Assembly: GCA_018401435.1 (NCBI GenBank)
Contig: JAGYJW010000033.1
Span: forward strand, 1-64,000
DNA: 64,000 nucleotides
Direction of reading: 5' to 3'
Origin: Deltaproteobacteria bacterium
GTDB lineage: Bacteria > Myxococcota_A > UBA796 > UBA2385
This document shows, one piece after another, positions 1-7,808 of the stretch. How positions within the stretch are numbered: the stretch's first letter is position 1; the number at the start of each line of letters is the position of its first letter. The notes beneath the pieces were generated by a model. That model was given only the letters and a program-made list of their open reading frames with translations, did no database searches and was not told the DNA's origin. Both the position numbers and the translations under genes were made by a program.

Positions 1-328
1 GACATCGGCATCTCGCTGACCGCCGCCGATGGCCAGGCCCTCCCTCTGGACGACAAGCGGCCCGGCGGCGGGGTGGAGAGTCCGGTTCCGGCTGGGGCAA
101 TACACCCTGAAGGAGCAGGTGAACCTGCTCGCTGACCAGTTTCCCTGGCTCCTCTCGACACGCGATTGGTTTGGTTTCGGACAGAACTTCCGATCTGCCG
201 CACCCTGCGGCCCCCTCTTGACAGGTGAGGGCATACTCGTGCGCGTGAATTGCTTCCGGTACGCCATTCTGATGGATGCAGGACGAGCGGCCCAGGAGCC
301 ATGACCTGAGCCATCAGGGGGCCAGCGG
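1..328. other. No gene supported; left edge carries a repeat fragment
   Basis: No reading frame here has convincing codon use, a ribosome binding site or a recognisable motif. Bases 1-32 match 3564-3595 with a single mismatch, so the left edge of the window is related to the rearranged patch at 3.3-4.3 kb, and a further copy of that repeat probably lies just outside the window. An open frame from base 1 to a TGA at 133-135 could be the tail of a gene, but I do not recognise it. Confidence 0.4.
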
Positions 329-775
329 TCAGGTGGCCGTCGATGCACGGATCCGCTGAACCGCAGGCCAGATCACTACCAGATCCAAAGCAAGCGCATA
401 CACCAAGGGCGATGCAGCCATAGCGAGATACAAGCCCATCAACTCAACGCCAGCCTCGCCCACACTGAGCAGGTAGCACCCATCTAGAAAGCCGATGACC
501 GACAGCAGAACACCCGCTTGGTAGTTGGCAACGCGCAGAGTTGTCCACACCGCCAGCGGTTCGCCTATCGTCGGGGGAGTCAAGCCGAAACAGGCGGAAA
601 AGACAGCAATCACAGCCCGGTACCCGTGAGCAGCAATGCCAGATGCCAATACCAGAGAACACCAGATTCCAATAGTGCTCGGATCGAACAGATACTCTCG
701 CGCCGGAACATCGATGGTCAGCAGCGTTGCGAATGCTGCAAGGAAGAGCAATAGACCGAGGATCTGCTTCGACAC
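329..775 (-). CDS. Small MotA/TolQ/ExbB-like membrane protein
   Basis: A 148-residue hydrophobic protein with about four membrane segments. It starts at a GTG preceded by GAGGAG about 9 bases upstream. Its second half (a Gly/Pro-containing loop, then a helix with 'GVLLSVIGF', a loop, and 'LVYALALDLVVIWP') has the layout of the MotA/TolQ/ExbB proton-channel family, in which two long helices follow a cytoplasmic loop. That assignment is my inference from pattern and is not secure. It is last in a minus-strand run after the Cys-rich protein (936-1328) and the duplicated gene (1339-1752). A second protein of the same type lies at 3623-4036. No partner biopolymer-transport (ExbD-like) gene is visible. 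Confidence 0.6.
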   Translation of the reverse strand: MSKQILGLLLFLAAFATLLTIDVPAREYLFDPSTIGIWCSLVLASGIAAHGYRAVIAVFSACFGLTPPTIGEPLAVWTTLRVANYQAGVLLSVIGFLDGCYLLSVGEAGVELMGLYLAMAASPLVYALALDLVVIWPAVQRIRASTAT

Positions 776-935
776 TATCGAGACTCCTCACAGTACCCAC
801 GACCGGAGACAACCGGCCCATGGGCCGCCTTCAAACGCAACCATCCCAAGCATTGAAACCCAGAGGATGATGGACGACCAGCGGCGCGGGAGGACACGCA
901 AGGCCGATGACCTCTTGGATTGCAGCGAGCCAGGA

Positions 936-1328
936 TCATGTTGGAGACAGCTCCTCGTCGTCGGAGATCGGGCGATCATCGAAGCCTTTGCAAGCATCTT
1001 GCGACTTGCGGGTCGAGCAGCGGCAGGATCCATAGACGGTCGTTCCCCGGGGTCCCACGGACGTGTCACATTGACCCGTAAAGTAAGTGCCCGTCGGGCA
1101 CCGAGACGGATCGCGAGACCTGGGATCGGCACACTTCTTGCAGTCGCATCGACCCTGGATACACCCTCCCAGAAGCGCAAGAATCAGTGACCCAACCGCC
1201 GGCGATGCTCCAATGCGAGCTTGTTCGGGCACCGTCGCGGACAAGCGAGCCGCCGAGCCCACAGCATGGGTGCACGCGGCCGCCGTCGCGAAGTCGAGCG
1301 CTCTGATTGGGTCGTTCAACATTGCCAT
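936..1328 (-). CDS. Cysteine-rich small protein, possible lipoprotein
   Basis: 130 residues, unrecognised. The ATG at 1328 sits 10 bases after the stop of the upstream gene, and that gap contains GGAGG, so the two genes are almost certainly co-translated. The C-terminal half has nine cysteines in about 65 residues, including 'CDCKKC' and 'CRC', suggesting a disulfide-rich secreted or metal-binding domain. A hydrophobic stretch 'SLILALLGGC' around residues 46-55 looks like a lipoprotein signal, but it lies far from the ATG. A GTG at 1232 would place it at the N-terminus and give a conventional lipoprotein, without a clear ribosome binding site. The function is unknown. Confidence 0.6.
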   Translation of the reverse strand: MAMLNDPIRALDFATAAACTHAVGSAARLSATVPEQARIGASPAVGSLILALLGGCIQGRCDCKKCADPRSRDPSRCPTGTYFTGQCDTSVGPRGTTVYGSCRCSTRKSQDACKGFDDRPISDDEELSPT

Positions 1329-1338
1329 GCCTACCTCC

Positions 1339-1752
1339 TCAGCTCAGCAACAGGATGTCGACGACGACCGAGACGCGACCCGACTCCACGTCGTTGCCGG
1401 TGGCCTGCGCGCAGATGACCCCGAAGCGGATCGCACGCTTCGGGTTGGAAATCGAGGCCCAGTCCGAGGTGTCGTAGCCATTGTTGCTGATATAGCCCGA
1501 CGAGATGTCCACGGGAGAGCCCCAGGTCTCCCCATCGTCGCTGGTCTGGTAGACCACCTTGCACTGGAAGGCCTCGGTCTTGTTCTCGATGCGCAGCGTC
1601 GCGCGCACCTTGGCAACGAGGGTAGCGATCTCCATGAGCGAGTCCGCGCTCATCACGAAGATATCGCTGGTACCCGGGTTCGTTGCGCCGGTGCTGAAGA
1701 CGACCTCGCGGTCGGCAATCTGGAAGGTGCGAACAGGTGGCGTGCAGCCCAT
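1339..1752 (-). CDS. Unknown small protein, copy 1 (intact)
   Basis: 137 residues, not recognised. It is rich in Thr, Ser and Val with alternating hydrophobics ('RATLRIENKTEAF', 'KVVYQTSDDGETW'), which suggests an all-beta fold. There is no signal peptide or membrane segment. A nearly identical copy lies at 2775-3239; the two proteins differ at four positions over about 130 residues. This copy keeps its own C-terminus ending 'VDILLLS', whereas copy 2 does not. It is first in a likely operon with 936-1328 and 329-775. Upstream lies the repeated module with a palindrome at 1814-1829. AAGAGG about 12 bases before the ATG is the likely ribosome binding site. Confidence 0.7.
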   Translation of the reverse strand: MGCTPPVRTFQIADREVVFSTGATNPGTSDIFVMSADSLMEIATLVAKVRATLRIENKTEAFQCKVVYQTSDDGETWGSPVDISSGYISNNGYDTSDWASISNPKRAIRFGVICAQATGNDVESGRVSVVVDILLLS

Positions 1753-1761
1753 GGTTCATGC

Positions 1762-1791
1762 CTCTTGAGGGTACAACTCTTGAGGGTACAA
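1762..1791. repeat. 15-bp tandem duplication in the 5' leader of copy 1
   Basis: CTCTTGAGGGTACAA occurs twice in direct succession (1762-1776 and 1777-1791), just upstream of the ATG of the minus-strand gene at 1752. The matching leader of copy 2 (3240-3265) has only one, slightly different unit. The duplication therefore arose after the two gene copies separated, or copy 2 lost a unit. It changes the distance between the upstream palindrome and the start codon. Confidence 0.85.
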
Positions 1792-1813
1792 AGCGCAGGC
1801 ACCAGCGCTGACC

Positions 1814-1829
1814 GGCCACCCTTGTGGCC
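1814..1829. promoter_or_regulatory. Palindrome GGCCAC-N4-GTGGCC, copy R1
   Basis: A perfect 6-bp inverted repeat with a 4-base spacer (CCTT), 61 bases upstream of the start codon of the minus-strand gene at 1752. The surrounding 45 bases (1791-1835) are shared with the region upstream of copy 2 at about 3264-3309, and the palindrome recurs at 3286-3301 (one arm mismatch) and 4078-4093. Three occurrences, each before a minus-strand gene, suggest an operator or leader hairpin. The function is inferred from position only. Confidence 0.5.
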
Positions 1830-2029
1830 CCAAGCCCGCTGTCTGAACTCGTGTTTCCCGGCACCTCCAGCAAAGCCTTGGGATGAGAGCGCTGCGGTCG
1901 GCCGGCGGAAGGTGGCGCCCCAAGCCAGTGGAAAAGGTAGACAGCGACGGGCGGATCCGCATGAGGGGATTGCAAAGTCAACCCACCCCGAGGCGCCTCG
2001 TGCGCTGTGCATCTGCGGTAGCCGGTCTG

Positions 2030-2840
2030 ATCGCCCTGATCGAGGTGTTCCGCCCAGCTACCCGTCCGTCCCTTCTCGAGAAGTGCCGGCAGCCGTGGCC
2101 GGGCTGGCCCGACCCAGGGGCGGCGAACGGTCACGGGCTATCGTGGCTTCGGGCCGCTGGGCGAGGGCACATGCGGCGTGGCACCGCTTCTTCCTCGACG
2201 GCGCGGTGGTCTGCCGGATGAACTCGGCCGCCTCGTGCTGCAGCGCAGATCCTGGCGCACTCGTGGAGGGCGGAGGTGAGGTCGTCTCTTCCGACGATAC
2301 GTTGGCGCTCGAAGAAAGGGCCGCGGGTGTGGGGCACGGCAACCACATCGACGCGGTGCGTTCGTCCCGCGGCACCGTCGACGTTCTGCTTCGGCCAGGT
2401 CTGGGGTCCTGTGCGTGGTCGTGGCAGCCCTCTCGTTCAGCCACCGGCCGTGGGGCACTCCCAGGTGCCTTCCGGCTGTACCGGAGCAAGAAGACGGCCG
2501 GGCGCCGACGGCGTGGCCCGCCTCAAGAAGACCGAACTGGCCGCGGGCAGTTGGTCCAACTTGTCGCCTCCTGGGTCGGAGCGGACGGATCAGGGTGCTC
2601 GCGACAGCGCCTACTGCTGTGCCGCCGAAGTCGGGCAGAACCTGCCCTGCAACTCGGTACTGGTCGGTGCACGGGCACGACGCAGCGCCCTACGACGCTG
2701 CCGATCCGGCGCCTGCGACGGGCCGGGTCGCCCTGTCTCCGGGGGCCGCGCCTCCCACGCCTGGCCCAGATGGCTCAGGACGAGGGCATCCCGTGAAGCC
2801 TGCGACGGTCCGCATCTACGGCTGCAGACCAACGTAGAGC
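2030..2840 (+). pseudogene. Decayed IS4/IS701-type DDE transposase
   Basis: Pieces of one transposase can be followed across all three plus-strand frames, so the gene is broken by several frameshifts. In order: 'LIALIEVFRPATRPS' (about 2030-2080), 'RAHAAWHRFFLDGAV' (about 2160-2205), the first catalytic Asp region 'SSDDTLALEER' (about 2290-2320), 'HIDAVRSSRGTV', 'AFRLYRSKKTAGRR', the second-Asp region 'ATDSAYCC'-like near 2600, 'SVLVGARARR', and a terminal 'VKPATVRIYG' near 2795-2820. This order matches DDE transposases of the IS4/IS701 type. No terminal inverted repeats were identified. The 3' end abuts, and has replaced, the C-terminal codons of the copy-2 gene on the other strand. Confidence 0.75.
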
Positions 2841-3239
2841 GGCCACCATGACGACCGAGACGCGACCCGACTCCACGTCGTTGCCGGTGGCCTGCGCGCA
2901 GATGACCCCGAAGCGGATCGCACGCTTCGGGTTGGAAATCGAGGCCCAGTCCGAGGTGTCGTAGCCATTGCTGCTGACATAGCCCGACGAGATGTCCATG
3001 GGAGAAGCCCAGGTCTCCCCATCGTCGCTGGTCTGGTAGACCACCTTGCACTGGAAGGCTTCGGTCTTGTTCTCGATGCGCAGCGTCGCGCGCACCTTGG
3101 CAACGAGGGTAGCGATCTCCATGAGCGAGTCCGCGCTCATCACGAAGATATCGCTGGTACCCGGGTTCGTTGCGCCGGTGCTGAAGACGACCTCGCGGTC
3201 GGCTATCTGGAAGGTGCGAACAGGTGGCGTGCAGCCCAT
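2775..3239 (-). CDS. Unknown small protein, copy 2 (3' end replaced)
   Basis: 154 residues, near-identical to the protein at 1339-1752 from its start through 'GRVSVV', after which homology stops at about base 2850. The last 25 or so codons read antisense through the dead transposase and look like junk, so the native 'VDILLLS' end has been lost. Substitutions between the copies are conservative (G/A, V/M, I/V, N/S), which suggests recent duplication. The Cys-rich and membrane genes that follow copy 1 are absent here. The gene may still be expressed because its leader keeps the repeated upstream module, but the altered tail could impair folding. Confidence 0.65.
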   Translation of the reverse strand: MGCTPPVRTFQIADREVVFSTGATNPGTSDIFVMSADSLMEIATLVAKVRATLRIENKTEAFQCKVVYQTSDDGETWASPMDISSGYVSSNGYDTSDWASISNPKRAIRFGVICAQATGNDVESGRVSVVMVAALRWSAAVDADRRRLHGMPSS

Positions 3240-3283
3240 GGGTCATGCCTCTCGAGGGTATAAAGCGCAGGCACCAGCGCTGA

Positions 3284-3516
3284 CCGGGCACCCTTGTGGC
3301 CCCAAGCGCGTTCTGGATTCTCGCTGTCTGGTAACCGGCATTTTGTGGCCACAATGGCGCGAAATCTCTCTCGCCGGCCCGACACCTGTACCGCCGCTGG
3401 AGGGCACCCAGCCACCCCCCCCTGTCCTCACATTTTCTTGACATGGGTGGCAGGGTCGGTGCACCGCATCGTCTGGCCCAGGCTTCGGGCGCTGCCCTTC
3501 GATAGGCTGCTCCAGC
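3284..3516. repeat. Repeated upstream module, copy R2
   Basis: About 230 bp closely similar to 4076-4312. Shared landmarks in order are the palindrome (here GGGCAC-CCTT-GTGGCC, 3286-3301), a segment reading GGCGCGAAATCTCTCTCGCC, a run of eight C residues, CTCACATTTTCTTGACAT, and TTCGGG-GCTGCCCTTCGATAGG. It lies directly upstream of the copy-2 gene. It encodes no convincing protein. It could be a mobile non-coding repeat, the end of a larger lost element, or a promoter region duplicated with its gene. Confidence 0.75.
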
Positions 3517-3563
3517 AGCAGCGCTGGCGCAGGCACCGAAGTGAGCGGCGGCCGGTCCCCGAC

Positions 3564-3595
3564 GACACCGGCATCTCGCTGACCGCCGCCGATGG
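3564..3595. repeat. 32-bp repeat shared with the left edge of the window
   Basis: Identical to bases 1-32 except for one C/T difference. It lies between module R2 and the small membrane protein gene at 3623-4036. The shared core CATCTCGCTGACCGCCGCCG looks like part of a longer duplicated segment whose other copy is cut by the window edge. Confidence 0.8.
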
Positions 3596-3622
3596 AGGGG
3601 ATGGTGGAGCGCATGTGAAGAA

Positions 3623-4036
3623 TCAGTCCCGCACGGATGTTGCGCTCTGACCCGAAAGTAGAGGACCCAAGACGACCAGCTCTGCGACTGCGGAATAGAA
3701 CAGAGGCAAGAACACCACAAAGAAGACCGGTCCCTGCACATCTCGGAGCCTGGCCGCCCCCTCCAACGCCTGCATGGCCCCGAGCAGTGTCAGGGTCAGC
3801 CCGCCGGCCCACGCCCCTTGCCGGGCCGATCTGATCACCGGTATGCCGCCCGCAAGACTCCGGGCCCTTGCAATCTCGGCCAGGCGCTGCCCCCGTGTAC
3901 CAATCGCCGTGAACGCAGCGCAGCACACGACCCCAACGATGCACGGCGTGTCCACCCATGCAACCGGAGCTGGAGAGGTGAGACAGAACGCGCCTACCAG
4001 CGCAGCCAACGCGAATATGGCGAAGATGATCTTCAC
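3623..4036 (-). CDS. Second small MotA/TolQ-like membrane protein
   Basis: 137 residues from a GTG at 4036 (reading GTG-AAG-ATC-ATC). It has an N-terminal membrane helix ('IIFAIFALAALVGAFCLT'), a second helix, a basic loop with 'LAEIARARSLAGG', and two more helices ('GGLTLTLLGAMQALEG', 'FFVVFLPLFYSAVAELVVLGPLL'). The arrangement of loop, helix, short loop and helix with a Pro near the end matches the protein at 329-775 and recalls MotA/TolQ/ExbB channels. Sequence identity between the two is low. Longer readings from 4201 run through repeat module R3 and are not credible. Module R3 lies immediately upstream. The function is unproven. Confidence 0.6.
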   Translation of the reverse strand: MKIIFAIFALAALVGAFCLTSPAPVAWVDTPCIVGVVCCAAFTAIGTRGQRLAEIARARSLAGGIPVIRSARQGAWAGGLTLTLLGAMQALEGAARLRDVQGPVFFVVFLPLFYSAVAELVVLGPLLSGQSATSVRD

Positions 4037-4075
4037 AGATGCCTCCAACACATGAAGCTGGGGTCGACAGGTGGC

Positions 4076-4312
4076 CTGGCCACCCTTGTGGCCCCAAGCC
4101 CGCTGTCTGGACTGTCGCTGTCTGGGAACCGGCATTTCGCGGCCATAATGGCGCGAAATCTCTCTCGCCGGCCCGATATTCCTACCGCTTCTGTAGGGCA
4201 CCCAGCCACCCCCCCCCTGTCCTCACATTTTCTTGACATGGTGGGGCAGGGTCGGTGCACCGCATCGTCCGGCCCAGGCTTCGGGTGCTGCCCTTCGATA
4301 GGGTGCTCCAGG
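4076..4312. repeat. Repeated upstream module, copy R3
   Basis: About 235 bp matching R2 (3284-3516), including the perfect palindrome GGCCAC-CCTT-GTGGCC at 4078-4093, the C-run and the TTGACAT segment. It lies 40 bases upstream of the start of the small membrane protein gene at 4036. R1 upstream of copy 1 shares only the first 45 bases or so around the palindrome, so that copy is truncated, probably by the transposase insertion. Confidence 0.75.
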
Positions 4313-4363
4313 CAGTGTTGTGGCAGATCCGGGGGGAGCAATGCGACGGCAGCGCAGCCCGCG

Positions 4364-4546
4364 TCACTCCCCCCTGCGCCCCCGGATTCGGACCTCCGGC
4401 GGCCGGCAGCGGCGGCACTCGAAGTAGACCGGCCCGCCATCGGGGGTCACGGGCTGGAAGATCCAGGCCTTGATCGCGTCCCGCAGGGCGATCCGGCCGC
4501 AGCGGATACACCGCAAGGTGGGCGTCCAGGGCCGGTCCAGGGCCAC
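4364..4546 (-). CDS. Small zinc-ribbon-like protein
   Basis: 60 residues starting at a GTG that directly follows the crotonase stop (TGA-GTG), so it is probably translationally coupled. It has two Cys-x2-Cys pairs, 'CIRCG' near the N-terminus and 'CRRC' about 30 residues later, a standard four-Cys zinc-ribbon spacing. The tail is basic. No specific family is recognised. It is last in a three-gene minus-strand operon with the crotonase and the Mrr-like protein. The lack of a separate ribosome binding site lowers certainty slightly. Confidence 0.55.
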   Translation of the reverse strand: MALDRPWTPTLRCIRCGRIALRDAIKAWIFQPVTPDGGPVYFECRRCRPPEVRIRGRRGE

Positions 4547-5319
<773 letters not shown>

Positions 5320-5323
<4 letters not shown>

Positions 5324-6753
5324 GGGGCCTCCTCCCAGGCGGGCCACCAGACCCGCACCATGGGCACCAGCGCCCGGGTGGCCAGGTCGAGATCGTCGTA
5401 GTGGCGCAGCACCAGCCGCGCGAGATCCTGTGCGTCCAGCAGCGTGTTGCGGGGGCCCTTGTTGCCCAGGTCCTCCGCCAGCTGGCGGGCCGGGCGCTCG
5501 AAGCCTTCGGCCGCCATCAGGATCCAGCGCTCGTCGCTGGATCGATCCGCCAGCACCGCGCCCACCTGGTCCGCGGTGACCGGGGCCTTGCCATTGTCCA
5601 ACACATGCACCCGCACAGACGTCTCGTCGCGGCCCAGCAGGTCGGCGCCCGAGAAGAGGTCGGCGCCGGTCTCGGGGTCCACGCTGCGGCGGGGGTAGCC
5701 GCGCACCTGCAGCACGCCGGCCACCACCGAACGCAAGGCGTCGGTGCCCAGATCGCCCAGGCGCTCCTCCACCCGCTGCCGGGCCGCCATGGCCAGGCTG
5801 CTGGCGCCGCTGCCGCTGCGGCGGGCCCGGGGCGCGTGCACCTCGGGCTCGGGCACCTGCACCGCGGGCCGGGTGGCCGGCGGCGCGGGGGGTCTTGGCA
5901 TGGCGATGCTGGGCGTCGGCCCCGGCGCCGGGGAGGCCCCCACGGGGTGGAGGGCCTCATCCATTTCGACGTCGGGCAAGCCGTTTTCGGGCTCCAGGCC
6001 CTCGTCCTGGGTGTGGTCTACCTGGATGTCCTCCTCTTCGGCCTCCACCTCCACCACGACGGCGGTGGGCGGGGGCGTTGCGGGGCTTGGGGTCGGCCGG
6101 ATGGCCTTGAGCGCGCCGGGGATGGGCGTGTGGGCCACATCCACCTGCCGCAGCCGATCGTCGGTGGAGGCCGACAGCCAGACCTGGGCGTCGGCCGGAG
6201 GGGGCGTCGGCGGCTCGGCGGGCTCGTCGGGCGGGCCGACCTCGGGGCTGGACTCGGGCAGGACGCCGTCGTGCAGCGGGTGGGCCTCGGCGATCACCTC
6301 TTGGGCCACCCCTTTTCCGATGTGGAAGAGGGTCTGGATCACGTTGAGGGCGGTGCGGCAGTCCCCCGACAGGTCTTCGGGCCGCAGCCCATGGCTCCAG
6401 CGCACGCCCCGCACATAGGGCATCTCGCCGGTGGCGTCTGGATCCCAGCGGGCCTCGGTCAGGATGGTGCCCAGGTAGAAGGCCCGGTCCTGGGCGTCCC
6501 AGGTCAGCACGTGATCGCCCGGCTGCATCTCCCGCAGGAAGCAGTGCAGCTGGGCGGCGGCCGCCCGGTGGCGCCCCGCCCGCCACTGGGGGTGGGACCG
6601 CCGCAGGCGCTCATAGAGGTCGTCGGGCTCCTGGTAGTCGGGCAGTTCGCCGAATTCTCGGCCTACGCCCAGGGCGATCACGCCGTCGTCGCGAAAGAGG
6701 TGGGGCCGCGCCGAGCGACCGGAGGGGCGGACCATCCACATGGGAGGGTTCAT
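5320..6753 (-). CDS. Mrr-like nuclease-fold protein with long linker
   Basis: 477 residues. Residues 1-165 resemble the N-terminal region of Mrr-type restriction proteins ('MVRPSGRSARPHLF', 'VIALGVG'). Residues 170-330 are a Pro/Ala/Glu-rich low-complexity linker. The C-terminus resembles the Mrr catalytic domain and its end ('LLDAQDLARLVLRHYDDLD', 'MVRVWWP'). The usual D...Q-x-K active site is not evident: where Mrr proteins have 'VQVK', this one reads 'VRVHVLD', so it may bind DNA without cutting, or have another role. AAGGAG precedes the ATG. It leads an operon with the crotonase and a zinc-ribbon protein, which is unusual company for a restriction enzyme. Confidence 0.6.
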
Positions 6754-6910
6754 GGTGGCGGACTCCTTGGAGCCGAGAGCATGACCGATGCCACCCCAGA
6801 GGGCAACGCCGGCCGGGTGTGCACCTGGACTGTATACGGAATGAATATAGTTGGCATGTAGTCCGCAAGAGGTTTAGGAGAGGATCGTCTCTCAGCCGAA
6901 AGGAGCGCCC

Positions 6911-7474
6911 ATGGCCCCCCGTCCCAGCCGCCGCGCCCGTGGCGCATCTCGCGCGCGCCCCAGCGCCGCCACCGCGCCCCGCCCCCGTCGCATCCCGCCT
7001 GCCTTCGGGCAGGAGTCGGTGTGGGACTACCCCCGGCCCCCCGCGGTCGAGGCCACCGAGGCCCATGTCGAGGTCTGGGTGGATGGGCGGAAGATCGCCG
7101 ACTCCTACCGGGCCGTGCGGGTGGTGGAGACCGCCCACGCCCCGGTCTATTACCTGCCCCTCGAAGACTGCGATGCCGACTGCCTGGTGCCCTCCAAGCA
7201 GCGGGCGCGCACCTGCCCTTTCAAGGGCCGCGCCACCTTCCTGGACCTGTCTGTAGCGGGCCACACCTGCGAGGCGGCGGCCTGGCGCTACCTCCGCCCC
7301 AAGGGCCACTTCGACGCCCTCGCGGACCACGTCGCCTTTCACCCCGCCCGCGTGGAGCGCTGCGTGGTGGATGGCGAGGTCGTGCGCCCCCAGGCCGGCG
7401 GCGCGGTGGCCGGATGGGTGACGGATGCCCTGGTGGGCCCCTTCAAGGGCGAGCCGGGCTCCGAGGCCTGGTAG
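6911..7474 (+). CDS. DUF427 domain protein
   Basis: 187 residues. After a basic, low-complexity N-terminus of about 35 residues comes a complete DUF427 domain with its typical landmarks: 'ESVWDYPRPP', 'VVETAHAPVYYLP', a Cys-containing 'CPFKGRATFLDL' segment, 'VERCVVDGEVVRPQ', and 'GWVTDALVGPFKG' near the end. DUF427 is a small beta fold common in bacteria whose biochemical role is not established. AAAGGAG lies 8 bases before the ATG. The gene is divergent from the Mrr-like operon, with about 157 bases between them containing TATACG and TATAGT stretches that could serve as -10 elements. Confidence 0.85.
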   Translation: MAPRPSRRARGASRARPSAATAPRPRRIPPAFGQESVWDYPRPPAVEATEAHVEVWVDGRKIADSYRAVRVVETAHAPVYYLPLEDCDADCLVPSKQRARTCPFKGRATFLDLSVAGHTCEAAAWRYLRPKGHFDALADHVAFHPARVERCVVDGEVVRPQAGGAVAGWVTDALVGPFKGEPGSEAW

Positions 7475-7485
7475 CCGAGGCGCCT

Positions 7486-7758
7486 TCAGGGGCTCTGCAC
7501 ATAGATCGGGGCGGATCGGCTGCTGCCGGGCGCCAGGGAGTCCCAGCGAAGCTCCACCTCGACGGGGTCGGGCATGCGGCGCACCTCGATGGGCTTGAGC
7601 TCCACCGGCCGCAGCTCCACCGCGCCTTCGATGCGAATGGTCTGCACATCCGCGGCGTGGGCCACGGGGACCAGGTCGCCGGGCAGGCGCAGGGCGATGG
7701 CCACCAGGGCCAGGGCGATGATCGTGAGCACCAGCTGGGTGTAGCGGTCGACCTTCAT
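7486..7758 (-). CDS. Small membrane-anchored protein, unknown
   Basis: 90 residues. One hydrophobic segment near the N-terminus (residues 8-30, 'LVLTIIALALVAIALRLPG') is followed by a possible signal-peptidase site after 'AHAA' and then a short, Val/Glu/Pro-rich domain with repeated 'xVELxPxE' patterns. It is probably secreted or anchored facing the periplasm. No family is recognised. It lies 50 bases downstream of the lipoprotein gene at 7809-8909 in the same direction and may share its transcript. Confidence 0.55.
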   Translation of the reverse strand: MKVDRYTQLVLTIIALALVAIALRLPGDLVPVAHAADVQTIRIEGAVELRPVELKPIEVRRMPDPVEVELRWDSLAPGSSRSAPIYVQSP

Positions 7759-7808
7759 GGGGGCTCCAAAGGGCAGGGGACGGGCCTGCCTTAGCCCGAA
7801 TCGCCGCC

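Noticed and set aside
1087-2796. A 569-codon open frame on the plus strand
   Set aside because: It is antisense to the real minus-strand genes, has no ribosome binding site, and only its last third touches transposase-like sequence that also runs through other frames. Long open frames are expected at 70% GC.
5324-5347. Upstream ATG for the crotonase gene
   Set aside because: It lies within the Mrr-like gene and covers the GGAGGAGG that serves the TTG start at 5323.
6851-6866. A second sigma-54-like site upstream of the DUF427 gene (TGGCATG-N4-CCGC)
   Set aside because: GG and GC are spaced correctly, but both T residues of the -12 box and a -24 base are changed, and no activator site or nearby partner supports it.
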